A stretch of 64,000 bases of DNA from Mytilinidion resinicola (GCF_010093595.1 NW_022985439.1:1197713-1261712), one strand, 5' to 3'. Counted from the first letter of the stretch, positions 11,793-25,700 are shown. The notes: a model not told the origin generated them from the sequence alone. A program made the numbers and translations.

Positions 11793-12938
11793 ATGGCTCG
11801 GATCATGTCTGCCTTAGGGCATTGGCGTTTGAATCTAGTGCTGTTGCTGCTTAGTAGTCTTCTCGTTCCAGCAGACATTATCATACCAAAGCCCGCGGGC
11901 CAATACAAAACTTACCTGAACACCATGGAGCTGGTTGATACATCACGGAAGGACCCTTATGCGACCGATGGATCTAACAGAGCCATTATGGTCTCTATAT
12001 TCTATCCTATTGACCCTCAAGGCTGCCCCAAGACGTCTCTCGTGGACTACATGCCTCCAAAGACCGCGGCATTTGAAGACACCGACTTTGGCCTCCCGAA
12101 CGGAACCTTCGAGTCTATGAAATTGCAAACTTGCACCCCAGACCACCGCAACGCAATCCACGATCCTCGCTACTACCCGCTCGTTATATTTTCGCCTGGT
12201 TTGGGATCACCGCGCTTCCTGGGCAACGCAATTGCACAATCTATCGCGAGCACAGGCTACGCCGTTGTCTCTATCGATCACCCCTACGATACGAATATCG
12301 TTGAGTTCCCCGACGGCCGAGTCATCTTCGGAGCTAGCATCAGGAACGACTCGTCGAATCCAGAGAAAGCAGTCGCAACACGTGTAGCCGATGCGAGATT
12401 CGTGTTAGACCAACTCAGCGATGCTTCGGTGGTGAGGCAACTCCTCCCCGGAGCACGCTGCGCCTTTAATACGGAGAAAGCTGCCGCATTCGGCCATTCC
12501 ATCGGCGGTGCTACCGCTGTTGCTGCTCTCCAATTCGAGAGAAGATTACTGGGAGCCATTGATATGGATGGCGCGCTGTATTCCATCAACAGCACCACCC
12601 AAAGGCCTGTACTGCTCCTTGGACGCGGAGACCACAACAGGTCAACGGATACTACGTGGCAGGACGCTTGGGGGCGCTTTGAAGGCTGGAGGGAGGAGCT
12701 GGATATCGCCAATTCAGGACACTTCACATACTCTGACGCGCCGTTACTACTGGAGTTAGGTGGACTGAGTCTTCCGCCGGACCTGGAACCGAATGTCGGA
12801 AAGATTGAGGGGCACCGGGCTTTAGAGATTGTGACCACATATGTGGAGGCTTTCTTGGGGTTTGTGCTAAGAAGGGAGGAGAAGAAGATACTGGAGGGGC
12901 CGAGCGACAAGTATCCAGAGGTTCGGTTTTACGAGTAG
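11793..12938 (+). CDS. Secreted platelet-activating-factor acetylhydrolase-like esterase
   Basis: Single exon, 381 aa. The N-terminus has a hydrophobic stretch (LVLLLLSSLLVPADI, about residues 15-29) that looks like a signal peptide or signal anchor. The rest is an alpha/beta hydrolase of the PAF-AH group II type: YPLVIFSPGLGSPRF, then VVSIDHPYDTN, then the nucleophile elbow FGHSIGGATAV with Ser236. The Asp is probably in IDMDGAL and the His in NSGHFTYSD. Such enzymes remove short acyl groups from phospholipids or related esters; the fungal substrate is unknown. Two N-glycosylation-type sequons (NGT, NST) fit secretion. An upstream in-frame longer reading is not needed, because ATG 11793 directly precedes the signal sequence. 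Confidence 0.85.
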   Translation: MARIMSALGHWRLNLVLLLLSSLLVPADIIIPKPAGQYKTYLNTMELVDTSRKDPYATDGSNRAIMVSIFYPIDPQGCPKTSLVDYMPPKTAAFEDTDFGLPNGTFESMKLQTCTPDHRNAIHDPRYYPLVIFSPGLGSPRFLGNAIAQSIASTGYAVVSIDHPYDTNIVEFPDGRVIFGASIRNDSSNPEKAVATRVADARFVLDQLSDASVVRQLLPGARCAFNTEKAAAFGHSIGGATAVAALQFERRLLGAIDMDGALYSINSTTQRPVLLLGRGDHNRSTDTTWQDAWGRFEGWREELDIANSGHFTYSDAPLLLELGGLSLPPDLEPNVGKIEGHRALEIVTTYVEAFLGFVLRREEKKILEGPSDKYPEVRFYE

Positions 12939-13907
12939 GTGCCCCGGGAATGCATGCTGGTCGTTCATGTCACGCGAAATAGGCTATTCACCATCACTGC
13001 CGACTTGCGATCGATGTTGACTCGCTCATAAGTTCGGACCTCTTTCTGTACACGATGCACACCTAGAATATATATATATATAACATTGCGTTGACGCGGT
13101 AGCTTTGAGACGGGTACTAACATTTCTATTGCTCTCCATGCTTTAAACATCCATGAACACAGAAAAACACCGTAATTTTTCTAGCGACGAAAGCGTCGGT
13201 TGACTCGTCTGAGTACACCAAAGGCTAAGAGAAGTATCCAATATGATGTTGAGCATTTCCATGGTGCTTCGTTCTGCGAAAGACTCTTGATCTTTGTCAC
13301 TGATCATACTGACTACTCCACCAATGATCATCAACTTCAACCAATCCGGCTCGGCCTCGATATTGAGGGCGCAAGGGCCGCCCTCTGCGGAGATGTCACA
13401 AAGCTCGGCCCTTGACTAACTAACCATTGTCGGCATGGCGTGCAATGGATCACATCTGGCTCCCGCATAACTCGATGTGTAGAAGTGTTCTAATTGGCGG
13501 GCGGCTGCCACATCACATCTTTCCCCTGCGGACCAGGACCCAGTCAGCGGCTGTCTGCCACCTCTCTGCCTCTCACAGAATGCGCAGAACCGCTGCCCCC
13601 AGGCCTGTGAATGGGCTCGTTCGACGGCTCGCCTGACCTGCAGCGGCGGGCGCCATCCGCGAAGACCTCTTAACGGCCGCTTTCTCACCCTTCCTCGCCT
13701 GTCCATCAAGCTTCATCGCAGCTCCCATCGCGACCCCTCCGCCTCTGCTGTCCGGTAGCTCTGTGACGACGCCCTGTGCAGCTGTACGCCCCTCCAGGCC
13801 GAACGCCGATATCATCGCCGATATCATAGCCGTGCGATAGCGATCACGGGTCTATCTTCCGCAGAAATCCCGCACCATATCAGTTCCTCACCAACGACGC
13901 AACCACC
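12939..13907. other. Spacer between the PAF-AH-like and four-helix membrane protein genes
   Basis: A 969-bp spacer. It contains a short AT dinucleotide run at about 13068-13082 and a GC-rich block from about 13490 to 13830. The 12-bp word GCCGATATCATC is nearly duplicated at 13804-13828. No gene was recognised on either strand. Confidence 0.5.
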
Positions 13908-14873
13908 ATGGCGAGATTCTTCATCCCTAGACATTGGCGCATGCACAAGATCATCTGGGCGCTTTTGATCCTCGAGTTTCCCTTTACTGTCGCCGTTCTA
14001 GCTCTGACCGGTATAGCATCACCGAATCTGTACCGCACCAAGCTCTGGCAAGAAGGCGGGGACCTTGGGTTCAACAGCGACCCGACGACGATTCTATACG
14101 CCTATGCCAATTACCGACCCGTCCACATCCCGCTCGTATGGAGTTCATTGTAAGCCTCCTATGACTGGTCGTCGTTGAGCGGGTCGCTAACATGTCCCAG
14201 TATTACTCAATTCAACCTCGTTGTTGGCGTATTGAGCATGTTCATACACCTGACCAAGTTCACCATGTTCATCCTACATGTCTTCTGGCCTATCATTTCT
14301 ATGCTTGTCCACTTCCTGCTCATAGGTCTGTGGTCGTACAGCATTTACGCGCAGACCTCTCCGGACACAATCGACCCCAATCGCCAGAATCACGGTGCTC
14401 CGTGGTATATCACGAAAAACTGCAACATCGCGTCAACCCACTCGCTCAAAGGATACTGCATGCAAGCGAAGTCGACTTTCGCTGTTAGCGTTGTGATGCT
14501 GTTGGTACCCCGCTCTTATGCTTCTACCATCGCCCCATTCTTCCAACATCAGAGCTAATTTCTTCATAGTACGATGTTCGTTATTCACGCCCTCGTCAGC
14601 ATCTGGTCCATGATCCCCTCTAAGGAACAGAAACTCGCGCACGCTGAGAAGGAAGCCGAGAAGAAGGCCGAGAAGGAGAAGTGGTCGCCTGTCGAAGAGG
14701 GTATGACCGCTGAACAGCAGTGGCAGCATATGTGGGAGCTGCAGCAGTTGCCGCGGACGCCCGGAACAGCCGGCGGAATGAAGAGCCCGATGACGCCTCG
14801 GACACAAGCGTTCAACAGCCTCGGCGGGGGCCTACCTCTGAGGGAGCATGAATATCAGCCGTTTCCGCGGTAA
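13908..14873 (+). CDS. Fungal four-helix integral membrane protein (MARVEL-like topology), function unknown
   Basis: Exons 13908-14149, 14201-14500 and 14570-14873, 281 aa. Intron 1 (51 nt) joins VWSSF/ITQFNL. Intron 2 (69 nt) uses a GTTGGT donor to keep the frame (VVML/TMFVIHA). Four hydrophobic segments are visible at about residues 13-35, 80-103, 106-130 and 165-188. The C-terminal about 90 residues are cytosolic-looking, with an Ala/Glu/Lys helix (EKEAEKKAEKEK) followed by a Pro/Gly-rich tail containing several TP sites. I recognise it only as a conserved-looking fungal membrane protein; MARVEL membership is an inference from topology. The donor GTTGGT is non-consensus but is the only one found that preserves both frames. 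Confidence 0.75.
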
Positions 14874-15405
14874 TGAGCAGTTCAATTTAAGACCGGCGTA
14901 AATTTTGGGATGACTTCGGATGATATCAGGGACGGAAGCAGGCGCAACTTTGGGCGTTGGCTGGCAATTGCAGTCTTCAATATCTGTTTGAAAGAAATGA
15001 GTTTCGAAACTTTCCTATCATGAGTGGGTGAACATAGCTGTAGGGCTAATTTATGCTTTTGATTGGATTTGATATCAAAACCCCTGGAAAGCAGCGTGCG
15101 GTGAAGGTGCTAGAACTTGTTGTCCCTTAACCTAACATCACTCCAATATACACTGTGCCGATACAGCTTTCAAGACTCGAATTAAGCTCGGGAGTTCTGA
15201 ACAATCTGGTTATGTCATCTATGGGTTAAGCAGTGAATGGTGGGCCCGTGCGGGTTGTTGCCAAGGCGCGTAACTGTTGGTAAACAGTTGACCTCCAGCT
15301 CTTCAACACCTCACTTTCACAACGTCTCTTCTTAATAATGTGTAATTGCCTACATATTTGAGAGGTTTGAAGCTCTCGCATTACCTAGCCCCTCATTGAC
15401 CCGCC
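14874..15405. other. Spacer: separase promoter
   Basis: A 532-bp spacer. No gene, repeat or recognised motif cluster was seen. The final 100 bp upstream of the separase ATG are pyrimidine-rich, as usual for fungal promoters. Confidence 0.5.
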
Positions 15406-18400
15406 ATGTCCACAGCGAAAGTTTCGGCGCGTACCCTAGCCGACAGCATCAGAACTGCAGTTGCTTCCATCTCAACTTGCACTTCTACAACCACCAACAG
15501 CTTACAAGAGCTCTTGAATCCTCTACCGACCACAGAAGACCAGAAGGAGAATGTCAGACTCAAGAGCTCGCGATCGGTCACGGTCACCGCTACTGCACGA
15601 ACAAAAATACCGCCGAGAACGAAGGCCAAGGCCAAGGTAGCAGTGGTTGAAGTCGTCGAAGAACTAGAACAACCCCTATTACCAAAGGAGAAATTCGTTC
15701 TGGCTACCGATGTAGTCAACAGTACCCTGAAGTCTCTTAGCGATGCCCTCAAACCTCAGTCAAAATCCCTTAGACGGGTCGATTCTGCGAAAAGCCATGC
15801 TTCAACAACAGCTGCTCACGCGCGCAACCCTTCTTCGACTTCGCAAGCACATGCGCCGCTATCACGAAGCTCCTCATACTCTCAGAAGCCCCTCCAGGAA
15901 CGAAGTGTCACCGATCTGACGAATTCACCACGAAAGAAATCATCCCTTCGACGGTCATCCTCATACTCTTCATATTCAAGGTCAGGGCCTGCCCCTGGTA
16001 TCATAGCGGTTGGAGAGTGTGCGAGAATAGCATTCCAATATTTGAGGACTTCTGAGGCAGCGAAACTTGCAGGAAAAGGAATGCCAGCGTTGCAGTTGGA
16101 AAGTGGAATGTTGGCTTTGATTGGGAAGTTGCTTGCACATGGGCTGGATGGCGCGGCAATTAAAGAACTGCGCATTCTGAAGAGACGGTTAGAGACATAC
16201 ATGGGCAGTAATGAGGAGGAGACGGGTACAAAAAGTTTGAAGCGCAAACCTGCGACCAAGACGCCCACCCCCCAGCCAGAGGAGACGCTGGCCACATTGT
16301 TGCATTTTGCCAATGTCGACACAAGTAGCCTCGCACTACCTATAGTCGTGAGCTATCAAACACATGTATTGCGAGCAATTGCGGCATCAAAGCGACCGAA
16401 TGTCATCAATGCGGCTCTTGGATACCTCGCATTCTCTCAACAGTCCTCTCCAGCAAACCTGATATCGCACCTTGCGAAATCAATCGAATCCGTCAGCAAG
16501 TTGGCTAGGCAGCTTGAGTCCCTAGCCCAGGCTATCCTCTCGTTGTGCCCCAGCGTATCTAGCTCTGAAGATACGTTGGCGTGCAATGAACAGCTCAGGC
16601 CAAGTCCCGATGTAACATTCCAGCTGCAATCACTAGCTTTCCAAATCCGTCAAAGATGGTGGAGACTTGCGAAACATGAGGGCGACCTTGGAAAGGAACT
16701 TTTGGAGCCATTTGCGAAGTGCCTCTCTACTTTTGCGCGGCGATCTTCAAGTCTAGCATCAGAAAAGTATGATCTGGCTAGAAAGGAGTTCCAGGAAATC
16801 CAGGACGGGGCCTCGATATATAGCCATAGCTCATCTGCGTTCGCCGCGATTACCCGCACTTTGAGCTCGCTCGCTCAGGCGGCATCTTTGACCGACGAAG
16901 CTCTTCAATGGGCGGAATCTCCCTCCCCTCAAAAAGCCGCATCTAGTTCTGCGTCAAGATCAGCTGCACGACTTGTCCGCTGTGCAGCGTTGTCCTTAGA
17001 GTCGAAGCTTCTGCAGGGCCAGGATATCGATATCGAAGAACCGATTGGAGAGGCACTAGCTTCACTAGGCGGTAGCCTGTCAGGCGGTTCTAATGATTTG
17101 GATACGCTTTTCACGGAGGTGGTTGGACTTCGGCGCATAGCCACCAGAGTGTTATCTGCAACCACGTTATTGAATCGATCCACAGCGCCTTCACCATCGA
17201 CTTCCCTTCAACTTCTCTTTTCCCTCGTATCTGCTTGCACTCGATTTGTGGCTCGGTATGTCGGAAAGGTGCCTGATATCGCGGACGCCAAGGCCCTAAT
17301 CCGACATGGCGAGCGGATCAATATGGCCTTGAAAGTCATTAAAGGAATCACCGAGTCCGTCACCTTGGCCTCCAAACTATCAGTCTCATCACAGACGGTT
17401 TCGTGGGATGAGCTCGACACCATCCTCCAAAGCTATACCTCTGTTCTTCTTGAGCTCCAAGGAGGGCCCGACACTAACGATATCAATGCATTGAAGTTAC
17501 ATCACGATTTGCAGTATCCACTTGTGCGAGTTTCAAATATCTACTGGGCCTACCACATACAACGCAAGAAAAACGGAGACGAGACGAAAGTCTGGCTGAA
17601 TGCAATGGTACGATCGGTACAGATTTTAGACGCAAGATCAAAGGAAGAGAAGGATGCTGGGCTGCTCGGAATGAAATTGGAGAAGATTGGCGAGGTTTTC
17701 GAAACTGGAAATCGACCGGAGGACGCCGTGACATACTTCTTGCGGGCCATTGAACACCACATCCAATCCGGGGTGCTTACAACTGCAGCTGGTTTAATAT
17801 CAACAACGTCAGTTCAACGAGTTCTGGAGCTCTCCGATGGGGCCAGCATTATTGGAAGGCTCTTAAGGTCATTGCACTTATCGTTCATCAGGCATGGGGT
17901 AAGGGGAAAAGATCAAGTCGCCTATTTTGACAATGTAAACCTTACGGACGCAGAAAGAGGGTTTCTTCTGGAACTGCAGCTAGTACTGTTCAGCAAACAC
18001 GCCTTGAAGACTCAACATTGGGATCCTGCACTCACGCCTTCTTTCTTAGAAATGAGCAATACGCTGCTCGAGTTATACTCGGCCCGCAACTTTCCAGTCC
18101 GGCGGCAGAGGGTAGTAATACTGCTCATTCGACTTGCTGTGGAAAAACCCGAAATTTCGCCCTTGTCAAGGTTGGACCCTCTGGATCAATTCAAGGTTAC
18201 GGCCAATGGAGACCTGGGAGAAGACTCAAACCTGGCAAAGTTTCAGGATCACATTCACGAAACGCTTAGCGTTCAACTGAACTTGTGTGAACCTTCTCCA
18301 TCGATTCCGAAGTTGAAAGGATCACTTCTTACCTGGCAAACGATCCTTGATTCCGCAGACTCCTGGTTCTCTTTGCTCGATAAGGTCGACGACACCACTA

Positions 18401-21400
18401 AATGGATAACTCAGCTCGAGATGATCTCCGATTATCTAGCGATAAAAGGTGAGGAGTATCTTCGTATTCCGGTTTTGAATATGATCGTAAGGATCTTGGA
18501 GCTTCGGGACGACAGCGACTCGACGCAATCCGTATTAGCCTTGTCTAAACTTGCACTACAACTTCTCGAACTTGGATATTCGGGAAAAGCTGGCCTGAAT
18601 CTAGCGAAGGCTCAATCTATCTTATCAAACACAGAAGCAACAGCAGAGGCTCGGTTGCATTGGCATGTCGCTTATGCATTGTATCTACTCCGGATTGGCA
18701 ACACGGATAAGTGGTAAGTAAGCCTATAACGAGCTATAGTGAATTGCGCTGATGATTAAATAGCGAAAATACCCTTGCTGCTGCGGAACGAATTGTGCTG
18801 GAAGGTGAACAGTTTGCAAATCTCGTCAAATCGTCCAACACCATATCTGGACGCGTTCGGTTCAATAGACTACTTGCGGATGCATCATACGTCTATTCGC
18901 TCTTTGCTATGGAAATTGGTAGGCACGATGACGCACTTCGGTATGCCAAACACTGTGTCACCCTCAATAGACGGTGCTGGGGAACAATTGAGAACAAATC
19001 CAACGCGAAGAGAGCGCCTTTCACGGGAAGCACCGATGCCGAGATGGACGGCCTGACCGAGGGCGTCGCAAATCTTTCGACTTCCGAGAGAGACGTACCT
19101 CAGGCCTGGTCAATGACCCACGAGTCACTTAGCGGCACTGCACTTTGGCCTCATGTGCCCTCTATATACCGCGGACTAACTCATCAATCGCAAGTATACG
19201 CCCACCAGGGTATGTTTCAAGAGGCCGTCTTTTTCGCCGACCAAGCCGAAAAGGTTGCATCAGCCGTTGGAGCCGGATCCCTATTACTGGATAATATAAC
19301 GAAACGCGTGCAGTACTGGGCGAATGGCGGAAGAGCCGATAAGGCACAAGACGTTATGGCATTGGCAGAGCCTTCCTTCTCCCAGAAGCACCTAGGGTTG
19401 GCATCATTCCACCTTTCTTCTGCTGCAATCTATCGAGCAACTGGGGAGATTGATGAGGAGGTCGAGGCATACAAGAACTGCGAGTCGCTGCTCCAGGTTC
19501 TTAGCCAGGACCCTTTCATTCATCAGCTAGACCGAATCGTCAATGCGGAAGATTTCCTAGCGGATCAGCTGTCAGGAATGCACCTAGATGTGCCAGAAAA
19601 GAAATCAGTCAAGCCAGCAAGACAGCCTCGAGGGCGGAGACTAGCCGCGAAGCCTCCAGCGCGAACTGCACGGAAGACACCTGTAGCCAGATCACCAACG
19701 CCGCAACCAAGCACCTGTGAGGAGTGTACACCATTATCCCAGCTCCATGGGGACATACTTCGACGAAAGGCAACGGCAATGCTGATCCAAAACAAATTTA
19801 CCCTCGCAGTTGAGCTTCTCGAAAAGGCAGAGGCTATGCAGATTGGACAGCATAGTGCTCTACAGCATCACCTGGCTAGTTTCAAAAGACTTGTTGCGCA
19901 AAGCATGAAGGATATTTCGACTGATTTCACGTTCAACACCCTGCCGGAGTCCACAATATCTTTCCCGGCCCTTGGTAGAGCGGATCGCAAGCTGTCCGAA
20001 GGTGCTCGTTCGTCTCTTCTATCCCCTGCAGCTCGAAGGACGTCGGTGTTGGCTGCGTCCGTGCGGGGAAAAGGCGCCGCAAAGGAGTATTTCGGTGTGA
20101 CGCTACAAAAGGCTCGTGATTGCCTTTCAGAAATCCACAATATGGCCTATCAGATTGGCGCAAACTCGATCGTGAATCAAGTTGGTCGTGCGCTGAGCTC
20201 TGTCACTGTACTGCTTTCGGCGGCACATTGTGGGATCATCAAGGGCTCCCTGCACCCACTTTATGTTGCTTACTGGTCTGAGCTACCTAAACAGCACACC
20301 CTTTTACTCGAACAGTCAGCCATCAAGGCAGATAAAGATAATCCGACTCGCGAGGAGCTGCTGAGCTGGCCGCAATTCAAGTCAAAAGACAATCCCGCTT
20401 ACGCATCTGCCGGCCAGTTTCAGAGAGAGTATATTGACATAATTCCGGACTCTTGGACCGCAGTTTCCCTGTCGTTAAACGAAGACCAGGATGAGTTGTA
20501 TATTACCCGATATCATGCTGGACAGTCTCCCTTCATTCTTCGGCTCCCCATGGCAAGACATAACTCTCGAGATATGGATGAGGAAGTTTTCGGCTTCGAA
20601 GATGGAAAAAGAGACCTTGCGGAGATCATCGACCTGTCCGACTTCAGCACTCATAGTGGTCGAGACATGGAAGCGAAGGGCGCCAAGGTGGAGTGGTGGA
20701 CCGAGCGAGAGGCCTTGGACGCTCGCCTTCGCGACCTGCTTGTCAACATTGAAAATATCTGGCTTGGCGGTTTCCGAGGCATTTTCTCGCAACATCTCCG
20801 CCAACCAAGCCTGTTAGCTCGCTTTCAAAAGTCTTTCCAAAACATTCTCAACCGACATCTGCCCTCGAGACAGGGACGAGGCCAGCAGAAGAAGCTCAAT
20901 TTTGACCCAAGAATTTTGGAGTTGTTCATTGGCCTTGGAGATGCGACTAACGAAGAAATCGATCTCGATGAACCACTAATGGATCTGGTATACTTCGTGG
21001 TGGATATTCTCCAGTTTAACGGCGAGCGAAATGCGTACGATGAAATCGACTTCGACGCCATGGTAATCGAAACGCTAGATGCTCTTCGCGCTTACCATTC
21101 GGCTTCCCACAAGGCACCTACCGAACAGACGCACACGATTCTCATACTCGACAAGAATCTCCACGCTTTCCCATGGGAGTCGCTCCCGTCGCTCCAAGCG
21201 TTGTCCATCTCGAGACTCCCATCCTTGGCTGCTCTTCGCGAACGGTTGCTCACAGCTAGGGCAAGCGCTTCGAGTTCTGATAAAGAACCCAACCCGGGGC
21301 ATCATATCTGCTCTAGTGCTGGAGGAGCCAGCATCCTCAACCCATCCGGTGACCTAACGCACACCCAGAAAACCATTCGCCCGCATCTAGATGGCATGGA

Positions 21401-22115
21401 AGGGACCTGGAACCACATCATTGGCCGCGCTCCAGAGGAAAAGGAGTTCGAAGCCGCGCTTGGCCAGAAAGACCTCCTACTCTACTTCGGCCATGGGAGC
21501 GGTGCTCAGTACATTCGCTCACGAACCGTCAAGAAGCTCTACAACGGCCAAGGCTCTGCCAATATTTTCCCAACCCCTCCTTCGACAAACTCACAAAACA
21601 ACGAGAATGCGAACGGAAAGGCCGGCTGTGCTACCGCTCTGCTCTTCGGTTGTTCAAGCGCATTGGTCGACGAACACGGCATCTATGAACCCTCTGGCAT
21701 GCTCTCCGCCTACATGTCTGCCGGCGCCCCTGCTGTGCTGGGAATGCTGTGGGATGTTACGGATAAGGACTGTGACCGTTTTGCCGTTAGGACAGGCGAG
21801 ATTTGGGGGCTGTGGCCTGAGCTTTCCTCCGCAGCATCTCCTTCTAGAGAAACGGGGAGGAAAGAGAAATCTGGAATCGCAGGCAAGGTCCGCAAGCTTG
21901 TCAAGGATGTTGAGAAGGCGAGGGGTGCGGGCTTTGGGCGTGGAAAGGGGAAGAAGGCGGACGTGAGCACGGGAGAGGAGGAGGGGGCCGAGGTGGTCAG
22001 GAGGAGGGGCGTGGGATTAGATGAGGCGGTCAGAGGGGGGAGGGAGGCGTGTGTGTTGAGGTATCTGAATGGAGCTGCGGCCGTCGTTTATGGGATTCCG
22101 GTATTCTTGGAATAG
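15406..22115 (+). CDS. ESP1: Separase (peptidase C50), Esp1/BimB/Cut1 orthologue
   Basis: Exons 15406-18713 and 18764-22115, with one 50-nt intron (GTAAGT donor) joining NTDKC/ENTLAAAE; 2,219 aa. Separase is the caspase-fold protease that cleaves the cohesin kleisin at anaphase onset and is held inactive by securin. The catalytic dyad is visible: His2013 in YFGHGSG and Cys2066 in LFGCSSA, followed by the conserved stretch VLGMLWDVTDKD. The N-terminal about 200 residues are Ser/Arg/Lys-rich and probably disordered. The middle is helical TPR-like superhelix. A basic Pro-rich insert lies near the exon 2 segment coded at 19600-19700. The C-terminal tail after the catalytic domain has a Lys/Arg-rich insertion (about 21840-22020). 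Length matches fungal separases. The gene is convergent with the histidine kinase. Confidence 0.96.
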
Positions 22116-22722
22116 GATAGGATGATAGGAGCGGGTGGTCATACTTAGTCCGAAATGAAAAAAATCGAATATCAAGTCACTGTCAGAAATACGGACATCT
22201 TCCTTAGGACCGCTCACAATTGCTAATGGTCTGCGGAAGGTAGATGCTTTAGATTCCTATTAACCTCGTCGCATAGGTGCTTCTAGTCTCGTTCAGTTCT
22301 ATAGGATCACAAAGTTTCCTTTCCTTGCGGATTCTCTGCGGGCTGCATCGCTTTGATCATCTGCACGCCGCACATGTCTCGTAGACATACTCTTCGTGTG
22401 TTGTAGTCCACTATAGCACTTGTGTCTTCTACCTATCAGTCTCATAGCCCATTTCGGCTGTCCGTCCGCGAAGCCGCCATTTGTCGCCTCGGTTACTCTC
22501 TTCTACTCGCATCGAATACCCCCTCTCCGTCTCTGGAACACTCTCACTATCTTGCACAAGACTGTGATGAGCGCCACGTATGCCTATTTCTCCTAGTCAC
22601 ATTCAGGTGTGAAGATACAAGATTTCGGTACTGCCAATGGCCCTGAATAAATCTTCTTCGACTTGGAGTGCGTGACTTCTCTCGTGGAGATGCGTGGGTG
22701 GATTTGACTGGTCTCAGTAGAA
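22116..22722. other. Convergent 3' spacer between separase and histidine kinase
   Basis: A 607-bp convergent spacer in which I see no gene, repeat or terminator-like hairpin. Confidence 0.5.
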
Positions 22723-25700
22723 TCACGACCCATACTTGCGCACAAGCTGATACATCTTAGGCTCCAGGTCTGCGACGCGGAACGGCTTCGAAATGGCGTC
22801 ATCCTGTATAAGTTAGCAGCATACCCTCCGTATAGCCAGAACACGATATGCTCACCATCCCAGCCGACGCTGCTATCTCACTCTGCTCGCTCCTCGCGTT
22901 CGCCGTGACTGAGATTATCGGCACGTGCCCTTTCGAGAGTCCTTGACTCTCAGCCTCTCTGATCCGTCTCGCGCACGTCAAGCCATCCATCACCGGCATT
23001 TCCGTGTCCATCAGAATGATATCGAGGGGCTCGCCACTGTTCTTGTTCTCTGTCCAGTATATTGACTTCTCCAGGAAATCAAGAGCCTCTTTACCATGGT
23101 TCGCCGCATTGACGATATGGCCCAAATATCGAAGCTGCTTGCACAGCACCCTTTGGTTCACAAGATTGTCTTCGACTACTAAGATGGCAAGCTTGCGTTG
23201 GATTGGCGTTTTTTCCACTGGGAAAGTCATCTGTGAGGGTAGTTCGCTGGGTGAAACTGCTTCAAGAACAGGCGGAGACGGCCGAGGATTGCTGAGCATG
23301 TGAATCAACCGGTGTTTAGGAAGCGCGAGCTTTCGCAGGGACGCCGTGTTTTGCGCGATACCTTTCGCGGTATCGAGGTTTGATACGGGTGGATCCCGTC
23401 GTTGGACAAGTACGTAGAAAGCAAAGGTACTACCGCACCCGGGCTCTGATGCGAGACCGATGCCACCACCCTGGAGCTCGCTGAGTTTCTTGGAGATGAA
23501 TAGGCCGAGACCGCTGCCTCCGTATTCGACTTCTGTTTTGGGAGAAGCTATACGTCATTAGCATTCTGCGAATTAAGATCTAACTTTTTCGAGAGCATTA
23601 CCTTGCCCGAAACGTTTGAATAGCCGCTCTCTTTCGGCAGGATTCAAACCTGGGCCAGTGTCGTGCACCGCAATTCTCATGAAACACATGCGGCTTCCCG
23701 TACTGGATCCTTCCATGAATGCATTTGGAATAATAGTTTCAGGCGGGTGAACATATTCGATACCGCTCTTGGTATCGTCCGGAATCTGTAGTGAGCCGCC
23801 CACTCTAATGGTGACTCTTTTTTTCTGCGACGACTCGGGTAAACTTGATCGCGTTGCCTAAAATGTTTATAAGGACTTGTGTGAGGCGGCTTGGGTCGAG
23901 TCGGACGTTTTGAAGGCCTAATTGGTGGAATGACGGTTCGAGGTCTACCTCAACGGCGATCCCTTCTTTCATGGACTCTGTCTCAAACATTCTAATTGCG
24001 CTGTTGATAATTTGAAGGGGCTCAACGTCCACTGGTGTAACGAGGAGCATGTCAGAGTCCATCTTGGAAAGCGTGAGTATGTCGTCTACGACCCTCTTCT
24101 GATGTTGGGCACAAAGAGTTATGGTGTCGGCCGCGTCAAGACTATCTTCTAGAAGCTCTCTTGATATTGTGACGATTCTGCCATCCTGAGAGGCGCTAGA
24201 GGAAATCCAGGTTGTCAGAGTGGTACTTATAGAGTCGGCGCTTTGTATGATGGCAGAGAGTGGATTGCGAATCTCGTGAGAAGTCATGTCTACGAATGCT
24301 TCCTGTTGGCGTTTCATTTCCTGGCGATGTCAGCATCTCCACCATGATCCTAGGCAAGCAACAAACCATAGCCTCTTCCACTCTTCGCTTCTGATGCTCT
24401 TCAGCCCATTTCTGCTGAGAAATATCTGTTATCATCGCTAGGGACCCTTTCACAGAGCCGTCAGCATTCTCTTCCACGAATGCAGATACGAGAACCCAGG
24501 TGGGTCCTTTTAGTAGCTGGCCTGACCCGATGACCTTCGTCCATGGCTTCTTGAGTGGGTATTCTAGTGCTATGGACTCGCGGTTCTCATGAAGTTGCTC
24601 CCAAGCAGCTTTAAGGGATGAAACGAAGTCGTCCCGAAACAATTCGACCCAGGATTGCATTGTCTTGTCCGATTGATCGTGATTAGTGATGTCGTGGAAG
24701 GCCTGGTTAGCGTACATAATGTTTCCCATCGGATCCGCAGACAATATGCCCACCAACGAATTATCGGCCATACGTTGGAATCTGGTTTCGCTTCTCATGA
24801 GCTCTGTTGCTGTCAATTGAAGTTCCTGTGCGACACGTTCTCTATGCCGGACCTCATCTTCAAAAAGCATCACGGCTGCTACGGCTGATCATGGGAATGT
24901 GCGGTTAGAATAAGGCGTCCTTTCAATCGATAGTTTGTAGAACTCACAGGTTGCAATTTGCCTGCTCATGATATCGAGGAAGCCCCTAAAATTTTCGTCT
25001 ACGCCCAGGTGCGGGTTGAGACCCATGATAAGGAAGCCAACTGTGTCCCTAGGACAAATTGGCCACACAACGACCGTGTTTACAGGCGCAGTGATTCCTC
25101 GGCGATCGATACCTTGTACAAACGCTGCGGGAAGAGTGCCATCCTCAATAGTCAGGAACACAGTCTGTCCTTCTAATGCTTGGTTCATCGCAGGCCCATA
25201 TCCCGCGGAGTCGGCAGCAGACAGGTTTAAGTCGGTCACGTATGTCGTGTGGTCTTCCGGAATTCCCAGTTGCCCCTCTAACGAGCAGTATCTTCCAGTA
25301 TCTGATATATCAGAGGAACTGGCGTCTGAGCCACTAGCGAGAGATGTGTGTTGCACATCCTGTAAGGTGTACAGCATAGCGAATGGCAACACTTCGCTCG
25401 TGTCGAAAGCCTCGATTAATAGCTTCCAAAAGTCTGACATGTCCTTTGCAACAGACGAGCAGGAGCTGATTTGGAGTAGAAGAGACATCCTGCGGGCAGC
25501 GTGATTCTGCCTGGTGACATCCACGAATCCCTCATAAATTCCAAGGACAGAGCCCTTTTCATCGGCGATGGGCTGATATTGGAAGGAAAAGAAGCATTCG
25601 TCCATGCGTCCGTGTCTCTGGAGTAACATAGGAACATCTTCTACCCGGACAGCCTTTCCAGTCTTCTGTACCTTGCGTATAAGTATGGAGATCTGATCCC

